Assembly (NCBI RefSeq): GCF_900108945.1
Contig: NZ_FNYE01000015.1
Coordinates: 116,975-180,974 of the forward strand
Length of the DNA stretch: 64,000 nucleotides
Direction: 5' to 3'
Origin: Paraburkholderia diazotrophica
GTDB taxonomy: Bacteria; Pseudomonadota; Gammaproteobacteria; Burkholderiales; Burkholderiaceae
Shown one piece after another: positions 8,574-17,862 of this stretch. The position numbers and the translations under genes were made by a program. The notes under the pieces were generated by a model. It worked only from the letters and a program-made list of their open reading frames with translations, was not told the DNA's origin and did not search any database. Position 1 is the first letter of the stretch, and the number at the start of each line of letters is the position of its first letter.

Positions 8574-9206
8574 CTAGGCAAGCAACGACAACGCATCGGC
8601 GAGCGAGAGCACCGTTGTGCGCGAATCGAACGCCGTTGAAAAAAGATGATCGTGCACGACCTGATCCGGGTCGTAGCAGCAATCCTTGACCGTGAACAGG
8701 CGGAAGTCCGCATCGCTCGCGTACGCAACCGACGACAGCACGACACCCGTCGACGCAATGCCCACCATGATCAGTGTATCGATACCTTGGGCGCAAAGCC
8801 GCGCCTGCAGATCGGTACCAAAGAACACGCTGGCGCGATGCGCGATGATGAGCGGTTCGGTAGCCTGCTGGCCGAGTTCCGGCGCGATCTGGTCGTCGAT
8901 GAAAAGACCGAGTTGCTTGATTCCCTGGCCGTTCCTGTTCAACGGACTGACTTCCGGATAGCCCGGACTAAAGTGGATCTTGGCGAAATAGACACTGACG
9001 CTTTTGGCCCGCGCGGCGTCGCACAGCTTGCGCGTATTGGCGAGCAAAGTGGGCGCGACTGATGGAAATAGCGCAAGGATGTCGGTCTGATAGTGCATGA
9101 CCACCAGAGCGGTTTGTGCTGGAACGATCGACGGAATTGGCATCTCCATACCGTGCGCCTCGGCGGCGCTTTCCATGTCCTGTTGTTCGATGATGCGTGG
9201 CGACAT
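8574..9206 (-). CDS. Isochorismatase-fold hydrolase lacking the catalytic cysteine
   Basis: The protein has 210 residues. The fold is recognised by the active-site Asp42 (VVMHYQTDI), Lys76 (YFAKIHF) and the loop LIMVGIASTGVVLSSVAYA. In nicotinamidase-type cysteine hydrolases this loop reads G-[VI]-A-T-N-V-C-V. Here the Cys position is Val155. Loss of the Cys is also seen in true isochorismatases (EntB/PhzD), which use the Asp. The substrate is unknown and no siderophore or phenazine genes are nearby. The start is uncertain, because ATGs at codons 11 and 20 are also possible and none has a strong ribosome binding site. Confidence 0.8.
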   Translation of the reverse strand: MSPRIIEQQDMESAAEAHGMEMPIPSIVPAQTALVVMHYQTDILALFPSVAPTLLANTRKLCDAARAKSVSVYFAKIHFSPGYPEVSPLNRNGQGIKQLGLFIDDQIAPELGQQATEPLIIAHRASVFFGTDLQARLCAQGIDTLIMVGIASTGVVLSSVAYASDADFRLFTVKDCCYDPDQVVHDHLFSTAFDSRTTVLSLADALSLLA

Positions 9207-9497
9207 AAGGCTACGCGATAGAGAAGGTTACTCGACTCTATCACGGCCGTCGTGAAGCGAAGGCGTATGCAATCCCGCCGCGACGCTGACGGGATGATCG
9301 CGCATGCGCGCATAGACGGCGTCCGTATCCCGGCGATACGGGCGGGACTCATGTGCGCGTCGAGTCCCGCAACCGTCGGCGTGAACCTGATCGATCGCTG
9401 CGCCGCTTGCGTTGCATCAGGCGGCGAGCGTAAGCCCTGTGCACCCGTACCTTTCCGTTCAGGTCGACAGAATGGTGACGAGTGCCACAGCGCAAGA

Positions 9498-10097
9498 CCT
9501 GCCTTCGACACCGTCATTCAGGCGATGAGCGGTCTGATGGATCTGACGCGCAGCAACGGCGAGCCCGTCAAGCTCGGCGCATCGGGCGCCGATATTCTCG
9601 GCGGGCAGGCGGCGCTCTTCGCCATTGTCGCGAATCTCGCCGGGCCTTCGCGACAGCCGGGGACGTTCGTTGAAATTTCGATGCAGGACGTTGCCGCGTG
9701 GTGCGCGCTGTTTGCGTCGGGCAATCCCGCGCGCGAGGGAATCGTCGTCATGTGCATCGACGGCCATGTGTGGATCGAGAGCGACGAGCGTCTTTCGGCG
9801 GATGCGCTCGTCGAGTGCGCAAAGCGGATGCGATGCGCTTCGCTGACACGAGCGTCCGCCATTGCCGCGCTGGCTGATGCCGGCGTACGCGCGGTGCCCG
9901 TCGCACGCGTGCACGAAGTCATTACAGACGGCGATTTTCTCGCGGACGTGCTGAGCGTCGCGCGCGACGCCAATGGCACCTTCTGGCCGGTCTTGAGGAT
10001 GCCGTACCGGCTTTCGGCGACGCCTGCCCGCATCTGCACGGTACCTGGCGAATCACGTTCCCCGCTGACATCGGCCTCATGCGTGAGCCTGACGTAA
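9498..10097 (+). pseudogene. Remnant of a class III (CaiB/BaiF) CoA-transferase
   Basis: From about 9498 the frame reads PAFDTVIQAMSGLMDLT, then GASGADILGGQAALFAIVANL and FVEISMQDVAAW. These match the middle of CaiB/BaiF CoA-transferases, including the catalytic Asp in the second motif. The first 100 or so residues of the Rossmann part, which bind CoA, are missing. The centre is shortened compared with the usual 400 residues. The tail leaves the family pattern after SATPARI near 10035, which suggests a frameshift. The frame is open upstream to 9252, but that part matches nothing I know. I consider it a decayed gene, although a short expressed product cannot be excluded. Confidence 0.5.
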
Positions 10098-10174
10098 GTT
10101 CGCCATGACACGCCGCTGACCTGATTGCTTATCCAATGCGTGACGACGTAAGTGCCGCAATGCGGCTTGCCGGT

Positions 10175-10789
10175 TCATCGCGGCATCGGCAGGCCCAGTC
10201 GCCATGTCAGATTGCTGCGCGCGCGCGTTTCGCAGCGAGCGTGAAAAAAGTCGGTGAGATAGATGCGCGGACGCGCCAGCAGGTCGCCCAGGATCGCCCG
10301 TTCGTGCAGGTCGTACGCGCGATCGTCGAGGTCCGGCCGCTCGGCGCGCAGGCGTTCCCCGTCCCGACGAAAGTGGCTGCGCGAAGCGCCGAGCACGGCA
10401 AGGTCGATATCGCATGCGAAACGTTCGTCCAGGCCGGCCGGCATGTTCGTATGCCGCGTCGCGAGAATCATGTCGCAGATGTGCTCACTTGCCGCGATAC
10501 GGCCGTCCGCCCATTGCCGTAACCAGTTCGCGCTGCGCTGCTCGTTGTCGCGCGCGCCGGGCGCGTAGATCACGTCGTGGCACCACAGTGCTAGCTCGAC
10601 GGAATCGGGATGCGGAATCGCGTCGCGCGCCTGGTCGAAATCGCGCAAGCAGCGGCGCACGTGCAGCAGCGTGTGATATCGACGCGCCGGTTCCGCATAG
10701 CGCTGCGCGAGGTCCGCGCATGCGGCCTCGGCACGCACGCCGCCGCTGCGTGACCACAATGCGATGAAGCGCGACTGGGTTTGCGTCAT
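10175..10789 (-). CDS. HD-superfamily predicted metal-dependent hydrolase (COG4339 type)
   Basis: The protein has 204 residues with the pattern RRYHTLLHV (residues 37-45), followed by LALWCHDVIY and ARDNEQRSA. These provide the His and His-Asp metal ligands of the COG4339 group of HD phosphohydrolases. Later His/Asp residues in ILATRHTNM and CDIDLAVLG complete the metal site. The substrate is not known for this group. The gene lies just downstream of the patatin-like gene on the same strand, 91 bp apart, so they may share a transcript. Confidence 0.8.
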   Translation of the reverse strand: MTQTQSRFIALWSRSGGVRAEAACADLAQRYAEPARRYHTLLHVRRCLRDFDQARDAIPHPDSVELALWCHDVIYAPGARDNEQRSANWLRQWADGRIAASEHICDMILATRHTNMPAGLDERFACDIDLAVLGASRSHFRRDGERLRAERPDLDDRAYDLHERAILGDLLARPRIYLTDFFHARCETRARSNLTWRLGLPMPR

Positions 10790-10880
10790 TCCGTTCGATT
10801 CCCGTCATGTACCGACGCGCACTCGTTCGGTGCGGCACGCAACGCGGCGTCGCTGTCCTGCGGCGAACGCGTCGCGATGG

Positions 10881-11930
10881 TCAAAGAAACTCCCTGCGAA
10901 TGTCGATGCTCGATCGTTGCCCGATGTTGCGGTAGTGATGCATGAGCCACATGTCCGCCTCGTGCCTTCCCTTGTCGTGCAGCCCGCACAGGAAATCCCA
11001 ATCGGCGTTGTACTTGCTGGACACGCTCAGCGTGCACATCGCGTCGTCGGATCGAATGGAATGGATCAGCATTTCCTTCATCTCGCCGCGCTCGATCTTG
11101 CCTTGCTGGATCAGCTCGGTCACGAATGCGACCGCTCGCATTTCACGCATCAGCGACGAGTTGAAGCTGATTTCGTTGATGCGATTGAGAATCTCGGCGG
11201 CCGACGTCGGCACACCCCGGCGAATGAGCGGATTGATGTGGACGATCACGATGTCGCGCGTGTTGCAGTTGTAGATCAGCGGGTAGATGGCAGGGTTGCC
11301 CATGTAGCCGCCGTCCCAGTAGTGCTCGCCGTCGATGGAGATCGCCTGGAACAGCGTCGGCACGCACGCGGACGCGAGCACGGCGTCCACACAGACATCG
11401 TCGCCCGTGAAGAGGCGGATCTTCCCCGTCTCCACGTTGGTCGCGCACAGGAAGAGACGGATGGGGCAGTGCTTGCGCAATGCGGCGAAGTCGACCTGGT
11501 TTTCGAGCACCTCGCGCAGCGGATTCAGATTGTTTGGATTGAACTGGTACGGCGAGAAGACGCGCAGCATCATGTCGGCAAACGCGTAGAGCGGCGAGTG
11601 ATCGAGCCCGAAGCTGTGCGTCCCTTTCAGCCAGGGCGCCCAGCGCAGCGGGTTGTAGCGGTCGGCGGAATGCGAGACAGCGCGCCAGAAGTCGTGCAGC
11701 GCCTTGCGCGCACCGTCCGCGCCGCCTTTCGACAGGCCGTACGCGAGCACCGTGGCATTCATCGCGCCGGCGCTGGTCGCGCTCACGCCCTCGATCGTCA
11801 GTCGGTCGTCTTCGAGCAGCCGGTCGAGCACGCCCCACGTATACGCGCCGTGCATCCCGCCGCCCTGCAACGCCAGCGCGACCGGCTTGACCGTGTCGTC
11901 GCCTTGAGGTCTTGTGTTCTTCGTCGTCAT
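10881..11930 (-). CDS. Patatin-like phospholipase
   Basis: The protein has 349 residues from the ATG at 11930; a GTG at 11975 would add 15 charged residues. The oxyanion-hole motif is LQGGGMHGAYTWGV (GGGMHG at residues 23-28). The nucleophile elbow is SATSAGAMN with Ser53, where the usual first Gly of GxSxG is Ala. The partner Asp206 is in YWDGGYMGNP. This Ser-Asp dyad defines patatin-fold lipid acyl hydrolases. There is no signal peptide, so it should act in the cytoplasm or on the inner face of the membrane, possibly on phospholipids or polyhydroxyalkanoate-like esters. Confidence 0.88.
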   Translation of the reverse strand: MTTKNTRPQGDDTVKPVALALQGGGMHGAYTWGVLDRLLEDDRLTIEGVSATSAGAMNATVLAYGLSKGGADGARKALHDFWRAVSHSADRYNPLRWAPWLKGTHSFGLDHSPLYAFADMMLRVFSPYQFNPNNLNPLREVLENQVDFAALRKHCPIRLFLCATNVETGKIRLFTGDDVCVDAVLASACVPTLFQAISIDGEHYWDGGYMGNPAIYPLIYNCNTRDIVIVHINPLIRRGVPTSAAEILNRINEISFNSSLMREMRAVAFVTELIQQGKIERGEMKEMLIHSIRSDDAMCTLSVSSKYNADWDFLCGLHDKGRHEADMWLMHHYRNIGQRSSIDIRREFL

Positions 11931-12065
11931 TTTCTGTCTCGTCGGTCGCTGCGAATCGTGTTGCGCATCCGGCACGGTGCGCCAGCCAGTCTCGCGCCGA
12001 TGCGCCGCTCGACTTGCCGGCGGTATCGGCTGATCAAGGCCCGATCAAGGCTCGATCAGGGTCCG

Positions 12066-15000
12066 TCATCCTGTGCCCGGCGCCAGTGCATCGAGCAATG
12101 CTTTGGCCTCTCGCATATCGGCGGTATCGAAGCCCTCCGACAGGCCGTCGTACACCTGGGACAACACCTGCCGTGCGTCGTCCGCCTTGCCCTCGTCTTG
12201 CCACAGACGGGCGAGGCTCGACGCAGCGCGCAACTCGAGCGATCTCGCGCCCAGACGGCGAGACACGTCGAGCGCTTTGCGAAAACAGTGTTCGGCTTCG
12301 TCACGGCGAGCCGATGTGCGATCGTCGCCATTTTTGCGAAGCAACAGGTCGCCCTTGAGCCGATACAGTTCCGCCTCGTACCAATGCTCGTTCGACTTTT
12401 CGACGATCGCCATTGCCTCTTCGAGTGCGCCGAGGCCGCTCGCCGTGTCACCCGCGCGCCCGTAGCTGTCGGCGAGGAGCGCCAGAAAATACGAGCGATG
12501 GTCTTCGCCACCGGCCGCGCGGTCGGCGTCGAGGCCTCGCCGCATCTGGGCGATGCCCTCGTGGATATTTCCCCGCTCGCTCATCACCCAGCCGCAGAAA
12601 ATGGTTCCCCACGCGAGCCAGTAGGGCAATCCCTGTTCGGTCGACAGCGTGATGATGGCTTCGGCATGCTCGCGGGCCAGCGACGATTCGCGCCGAAGCT
12701 GATGCAACTCGGCCGCGTAGGCGAGGGCGAATGCCACATTCGGCCCGTGGGCGAGCTTATGCGCGAGGGCAAGCGCCTCCTGGCAGCGCTTGCGCGCCTG
12801 ATCGGGGTATCCCTGAAGCCACAAGGTCAGCGCGAGGAAGTTCAGCGCCCGGATGCCGGGGTCCACGCCGTGCGAGAACACATGGGCCTGATGCTGCTCC
12901 GGATCGTAGATCGCGAGCGCCTGTTCGGCATGGTTGCGTGCATCGGCGAGGCCCCCTTGCAGGAACAGGCATGCGCCAAGCGCGCCATGGGCCTCGACGA
13001 GCAGGGCCGGGTCCTTTGCATGCCGCGCCACGTCGAGCATCTCCTTACCCAGTTCGCGCGCCTTCGCGTACTCTCCGTGCGTCATGAAATGGATTCTCAG
13101 GCCCAGTTGCGCTGCGAAGCGCTGCGTCGCGTCGCCCGTCTGCTCGCATAACGCCAGCGCGCGGGTATAGGCCGCAGCAACCTCCGGCGTGCCGTAGCCC
13201 CGCACGGACATCAACGCCGGCCCCAATGAGAGCCGCAACGCCAGTTCCCTTTGCCTGCGCTCCGGTGAGTCGGGCAGACGCTCGAGCAACGTCAGCGCCG
13301 CTTCCAGGTGATGCATCGCGTCGAGATGCGATGCATGGCGCAGCGCCAGTTGCGCGGCGCGATGCAGATACTCGACGGCCTTCGGAAGGTTTCCGCTCAA
13401 GCTGTAGTGGTGCGCCAGTTCGCTGCTGTAATCGGCGATGCTGGCGGGAAACAGCGCCTCGATTGCCTGCGCCGTTCGCTCGTGCAGCGCGCTGCGCCGC
13501 TCGGTGAGCAGCGAGTGCCCGGCGACTTCCTGAGTCAGCGCATGCTTGAACGAATAATCCACCTCCGGAAACGCGGGCCGCTCGTAAATGAACTCGGCGG
13601 CCTCCAGATGGGAGAGAAGCTGGCGCAGATCGTTGTCCGCACGCGCGATCTGATCGCCGCAGATGAGCCGCACCAGGCTGAACGAAAATTCCTTGCCGAT
13701 CACAGCGAGCGTCTGCAGCAGTTCCTTCTCGGCGACGGGGAGCCGATCGATACGGCCCGCGAGGACGCCCTCGACGGTCGTCGGAATATGCAACGCGGCA
13801 GGGGGGCGCTCGATCCGGTAGTGGCCCGGCTCGCCGAGCAGCGATTTTTCCTCCGCGAGCGTCTGGACCACTTCCTCCATGAAGAACGGATTGCCTTCCG
13901 TCTTCTCCAGGATCAGCTGCTTGAGCGGCGCGAGGCCCGGGTCATCGCCGAGCAGCGCTGCAAGCAGTCCCTGTGCTTCGGCGGGACCCAGCGGTTCGAG
14001 CCGTAGCCGCGTGTATTGATTCTCGTGTTGCCAACCGGGCCGGTACTCGGGCCGATAGTTGACGAGAAGCAGAATGCGCGTTTTCGGCACGCGTTCGATC
14101 AGGTAGGCGAGGAAGGCTTCCGTTTCGCTGTCCAGCCATTGCAGGTCCTCGAACAGCAACTCGATCGGCTGGTCCTGGCTCTCGCGCGCGAGGAGTTGCG
14201 TGATCGCGTCGAAGGTCCGGTCCCGCCGGATCCTGGGGTCCATCTCCTCCAGTGCCGAACCGGGCTCGCCGATGCCCAGCAGAAAGAGCAGGTAAGGCAC
14301 GAGACCTTCGAAGCTGCGTTGGAGTATGAGCGCCTTGCCCATCATCTTCTCGCGACATCGACGCTCGTCGTCCCGCGCGGTGATCTGGAAATAGTTCTTC
14401 AGCAGCTCGATCAGCGGCAAATTGGCAAAAGCCTTGCCGTGCGATACCGAGAACGTTTCGAGCACCAGACAGCCGTGTCGCGAACGCTCCTTGAATTCAT
14501 GGAACAGCCGCGACTTCCCGACACCTGCTTCACCGACCACGCCGACGACCTGTCCACGCCCGTCACGGGTCATCTCAAGCGCCCTGTTCAAGTGCTCCAT
14601 TTCGACGTCGCGGCCGACGAACCGGGCCAGTCCGCGATGCGCTGCCAATTGCAGGCGTGTGCGCAGCGCGCCGGGGCCGACAACTTCATACACCGACAGC
14701 GGCGCGGGGATGCCCTTCAGTTGGATCGCTCCCAATGACTTGAACTCGAAATAGCCTTCGGCCAGCTTATGGGTGGACTCGCTGACCAGAATGGACGTGG
14801 GGGCGGCAATGCCCTCCATCCGCGACGCAATGTGGATCGTATGACCGACGGGATCGTAATCGGTGTGCAGGTCATCTGTGCGGATCGAACGCACGACGAC
14901 TTCGCCCGTATGGACGCCGACGCGGATCTGCAGCGGAATCCCTTTCTCCAGACGGATGCGGTCGGCGTGGCGGCGCATCGCTGCCTGCATGCGCAGCGCC

Positions 15001-15521
15001 GCGAAGAGCGCGCGCTGCGGATGGTCCTCATGGGCGATGGGCGCGCCGAACAGCGCAAGGATGCCGTCGCCGAGTGACTTCGCCACATAGCCTTCATAGT
15101 AGTGAACGGCTTCCATCATCAGCGCGACGACGGGGTCGATGAGGCGATGGGCCTCCTCCGGGTCCAGGTCGTGGATCAAGGCGGTGGAGCCGGCCATGTC
15201 CGCGAACAGCGCGGTGATGGTCTTGCGCTCGCCGGCCGTTTCGCCCCGCGCATCCATCGCGGCCTGTTCGGCCAGGATGCGTTCGGCGAGGTGGTGCGGC
15301 GTGTAATGGATAGGCGCCGGAGACGGCGACGAGACAGACTGCGGACGCGGGACAGGCGCCGCGGATGCATCCGTCAGCGGGGCGCCGCATGCATTGCAGA
15401 ATCTGGCCGAGGGACTCGCCTCATGGCCGCAGCGCGGACATGTGCGCGACAGCACGGCCCCGCACGCTTCGCAGAATTGCGCCCCGGTGAGATTTTCGAA
15501 TCCGCAGTTTGCGCAGCGCAT
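12066..15521 (-). CDS. Zinc-ribbon / class III nucleotidyl cyclase / AAA-type ATPase / TPR signalling protein
   Basis: The protein has 1151 residues with four parts. Residues 1-50 hold two Cys4 zinc ribbons (CANCGFE, CEACG; CPRCGHE, CNACG). Residues about 97-285 form a class III adenylyl/guanylyl cyclase domain with metal-binding Asp108 (LFADMAGST) and Asp152 (KSLGDGILALF) and Arg234. Residues about 300-600 form a STAND-like ATPase with Walker A GEAGVGKS (330-337) and Walker B LLFEDLQWLD. The rest is helical repeats of TPR type. The Asn that normally precedes the Arg in the cyclase is His230 (TIHIASRMEG). It probably senses a ligand or partner through TPR/ATPase and signals through a cyclic nucleotide. 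The input is unknown. No transmembrane segment is seen. Confidence 0.88.
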   Translation of the reverse strand: MRCANCGFENLTGAQFCEACGAVLSRTCPRCGHEASPSARFCNACGAPLTDASAAPVPRPQSVSSPSPAPIHYTPHHLAERILAEQAAMDARGETAGERKTITALFADMAGSTALIHDLDPEEAHRLIDPVVALMMEAVHYYEGYVAKSLGDGILALFGAPIAHEDHPQRALFAALRMQAAMRRHADRIRLEKGIPLQIRVGVHTGEVVVRSIRTDDLHTDYDPVGHTIHIASRMEGIAAPTSILVSESTHKLAEGYFEFKSLGAIQLKGIPAPLSVYEVVGPGALRTRLQLAAHRGLARFVGRDVEMEHLNRALEMTRDGRGQVVGVVGEAGVGKSRLFHEFKERSRHGCLVLETFSVSHGKAFANLPLIELLKNYFQITARDDERRCREKMMGKALILQRSFEGLVPYLLFLLGIGEPGSALEEMDPRIRRDRTFDAITQLLARESQDQPIELLFEDLQWLDSETEAFLAYLIERVPKTRILLLVNYRPEYRPGWQHENQYTRLRLEPLGPAEAQGLLAALLGDDPGLAPLKQLILEKTEGNPFFMEEVVQTLAEEKSLLGEPGHYRIERPPAALHIPTTVEGVLAGRIDRLPVAEKELLQTLAVIGKEFSFSLVRLICGDQIARADNDLRQLLSHLEAAEFIYERPAFPEVDYSFKHALTQEVAGHSLLTERRSALHERTAQAIEALFPASIADYSSELAHHYSLSGNLPKAVEYLHRAAQLALRHASHLDAMHHLEAALTLLERLPDSPERRQRELALRLSLGPALMSVRGYGTPEVAAAYTRALALCEQTGDATQRFAAQLGLRIHFMTHGEYAKARELGKEMLDVARHAKDPALLVEAHGALGACLFLQGGLADARNHAEQALAIYDPEQHQAHVFSHGVDPGIRALNFLALTLWLQGYPDQARKRCQEALALAHKLAHGPNVAFALAYAAELHQLRRESSLAREHAEAIITLSTEQGLPYWLAWGTIFCGWVMSERGNIHEGIAQMRRGLDADRAAGGEDHRSYFLALLADSYGRAGDTASGLGALEEAMAIVEKSNEHWYEAELYRLKGDLLLRKNGDDRTSARRDEAEHCFRKALDVSRRLGARSLELRAASSLARLWQDEGKADDARQVLSQVYDGLSEGFDTADMREAKALLDALAPGTG

Positions 15522-15775
15522 ACTCCCGTCCCATGCCGAGCGCCATTATTTGAAGATTATGCTCCTGGTCCGTTTGCGGCAAACCCCGGTTGAACTGCAA
15601 ATCACGTGCAGTCAGAGCGAGGCGCGGGAGGGCGGCCCATTGTGCCGAATGAACGGCGGGCGGGTGTTTCGATCGAGCGGGAATTGCAGGGAAAGCAGTC
15701 AGGTTTCGCGCAGGCGTCGACAGTCGGTACCCGGACGCGAAGTGACGGGTGTTGAGCAGTGCGGTTCAGTGCGGT

Positions 15776-15803
15776 GCGGGGCGCTGGCGGACCTGCGCCC
15801 CGC
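15776..15803 (-). terminator. Perfect GC-rich hairpin downstream of the small secreted protein gene
   Basis: GCGGGGCGC at 15776-15784 pairs perfectly with GCGCCCCGC at 15795-15803 across a 10-base loop. It lies 10 bp after the stop of the minus-strand gene ending at 15814. There is no T-run, so it may act as a transcript-end stabiliser or a weak terminator. Confidence 0.35.
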
Positions 15804-15813
15804 GACCGGCTGA

Positions 15814-16095
15814 TCAATTGCCGCGATACATCGGGTTGGCGTTATCGGCCATCGACGGGCCACCCGACTCGTATTGAGCGGGCTCGTTCCCGCCGACACC
15901 CCCATGGCGTTCGTCCATCATGCGTGCCTGGGCTTCTTCCACGGACAACGTTTGAGCGCTTTGACCGCGTTGCGATGCAGGTCCGCCGTCATCGGGGCGA
16001 TAGTACGGCGCGGGGCCGTAGCCGCTTGCGAAAGCGGGTGCGGTCAACGAGGCGGAGCTTGCAATCAGCAGAGTGGCGATAAGTTTCGTGTTCAT
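15814..16095 (-). CDS. Small secreted protein, unknown function
   Basis: The protein has 93 residues behind AGGACTACCTATG. A clear signal peptide runs to about residue 23 (cleavage after AFA). The mature part is hydrophilic and rich in Gly, Pro, Ser and Gln, with two Tyr-Arg motifs (PYYRPDDGG near the start and a terminal MYRGN). I do not recognise a family. It is divergent from the long less GC-rich stretch on its right. Confidence 0.65.
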   Translation of the reverse strand: MNTKLIATLLIASSASLTAPAFASGYGPAPYYRPDDGGPASQRGQSAQTLSVEEAQARMMDERHGGVGGNEPAQYESGGPSMADNANPMYRGN

Positions 16096-17027
16096 AGGTA
16101 GTCCTATATGAATAATTGAATGCCCGAATGCAACCGGATCAGGATCATTGGGGCGCGCGATTCAACGTTGATGGAATGATGCAAATGCCCGCCGCGCGCA
16201 GACAGAGAGGCTTGAACGAACAATCGCTGGAATCCCAGGCAATATTGCTGACGCCGCAGCGAAAGCAAGGAACCGGTCGTTGTCGCGCCCATCGCTGCAA
16301 ACGCACGGGTTGTGCCAAGCGGGATCTATCGGGCTCGGGGGCAACGTAAGCCCTGAAAAATAAAGAAGATTCGGGCTCGATGGCAACCTCTTCCGGCGAA
16401 CCCGAGGAGTGCCGATATCCGGCTGCCGGCTAACACTTCCCGGTCCCGCTGTCTGGTCCGATCCAACAGAGCTGGTCTGCGCCCCACGCGTGACGGACTC
16501 GACTCGGTGAGCGATTCGTGGGGACGTGATGCGAGAGAACCGATTTGGAGAAAACCCATATACCCAGGCCAGAGTGCGCAAGAAAATCTGGATAACTAAA
16601 GGTGGCAGAGCCTTGCGCGAAAATTCGAAAAAGAAAGAATTAATTCAGTGCAAAAAGCGCGCGAAATCAATGAGCTTCTTTTGAATCTGGAATTCAGTGA
16701 ATTGTGGGGAAGGGGTATTCAGGTTCTCGGGGATCTCTTTGCCTTTCTTGGTCGCGCAGCCCAAAAAGCGCGTCGGGCAGCGGTTGCAGCAGATCTTTGT
16801 ATGACGAAAAACGCTCTATCAACGATGTGGTTCTAATGCATTATTTTCATGCGGTGCCGTCCGGAATTCCGATTTAACATTTGGGGCCCGGCCCGAGCTA
16901 CCGAAGTCGCAGGCCGGACAATAAAAGACTGGAACAAACTACCGAAATATCAAACGGCCTTTTGCATCGATGGGTAATTAATGCTTGCAGGTAACGTTTA
17001 GTCCAGATAATACGGAGCGAGACAAAC
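16096..17027. other. Long, partly AT-rich intergenic region
   Basis: These 932 bp hold no gene I can support. From about 16560 to 17020 the base composition is clearly lower in G+C than the flanking genes. A 62-codon frame starting with GTG at 16648 has only a weak purine-rich leader and no recognisable motif. The composition suggests a regulatory or transferred stretch rather than a lost coding sequence. Confidence 0.5.
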
Positions 17028-17225
17028 ATGCTGAGCCCTCACGAATTCGCTACTCTCATGCTGGTCAAGGCTGCGCCCGAACAGATCGACCTTGGTCGCG
17101 AAGAACTGGATACGCTTCTGGAGCGTCAACCGGTAGTGCTGGAAAAATTGGCGTCCGAAGTGCGGCGTCCCCGTCTCACAGTCCATGGGGTATCGGTCCT
17201 TCAGGCCATTGCCCGAAAACACTAA
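17028..17225 (+). CDS. Small conserved-looking protein, unknown function
   Basis: The protein has 65 residues with GGAG ten bases before the ATG. It begins MLSPHEFATLMLVK and is rich in Glu, Leu and Arg with predicted helices; it has no signal peptide and no Cys. Codon use is like the host's despite the AT-rich leader in front. It resembles short cytoplasmic proteins common in Burkholderiaceae, but no function is known to me. Confidence 0.55.
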   Translation: MLSPHEFATLMLVKAAPEQIDLGREELDTLLERQPVVLEKLASEVRRPRLTVHGVSVLQAIARKH

Positions 17226-17565
17226 GCTCGCGCGGACCCTTATCCGCGGAGTCATCTCGCAAGGCGTTTTCGGCGGGCGTATCGCCGTTCGTTGTACGCG
17301 CGATGTGTTCCGAAGATGAGCGACGAGCGAACCAATCTCGCTTGAGCACCTGAAAATCACCCGTCATGTGCGTGCCACTTCCGGCGCGCATCATGGGTTT
17401 TGCGTACACCGTCCGCAGTGAGATGCTTGCCTCAGACGTGCAGCGTCCGCATGCGGATCGCTATATCCCAGGAGCTTAGTGATGCTCGCCTGGGAACAGG
17501 TGGCCGCAATCCCGATGGAGATGTTTGAACGGGTTCTACCAGGCTGTCCCCTACCAGGAGACGTT
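17226..17565. other. Intergenic stretch between two small proteins
   Basis: These 340 bp show no supported gene, repeat or hairpin. The start of the next gene is set by a strong ribosome binding site at its right end. Confidence 0.4.
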
Positions 17566-17796
17566 ATGCACTTCTATCACCACGGTGTAGCGATTCAACC
17601 GGCGGTTGCAAGAAGCGGCAATACTTTTGTCGCGCGCGTATCCATTCTCGAGGAAGATGGCGAACTCACCTCGCTTGGCGATCTGGGGCATTTTGCGAAC
17701 CGGCAATCGGCATTCGCGTTTGCCGTGAAGTGCGGTACCGCATTCGTCGACGAAGAGCCGATGCCGCGGCCTCCGTGTGATATCCGGCACGCTTGA
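17566..17796 (+). CDS. Small conserved-looking protein, unknown function
   Basis: The protein has 76 residues. The start at 17566 is chosen because GGAG lies five to eight bases upstream; an in-frame ATG at 17479 would add 29 residues but has a weaker context. It begins MHFYHHGVAIQP and has GDLGHFANRQSAFAFAVKCGTAF in the middle, a pattern of beta strands followed by a helix. There is no signal peptide. It probably belongs to a small Burkholderiaceae-specific family, but I cannot assign a role. Confidence 0.6.
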   Translation: MHFYHHGVAIQPAVARSGNTFVARVSILEEDGELTSLGDLGHFANRQSAFAFAVKCGTAFVDEEPMPRPPCDIRHA

Positions 17797-17862
17797 AGCG
17801 CTGCAGCACGCTGCAAATTCGAGTGCAGGCTTTGTCGTGTGCTTGCAAGAGACTCAACAGGT

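Noticed and set aside
10764..13151. 795-codon plus-strand frame opposite the patatin and cyclase genes
   Set aside because: It crosses two well-supported minus-strand genes and their gap, and has a shadow-like composition.
16648..16836. 62-codon frame in the AT-rich stretch
   Set aside because: The GTG start has only a weak purine-rich leader and the sequence matches nothing I know. A real small gene cannot be excluded but is not supported.
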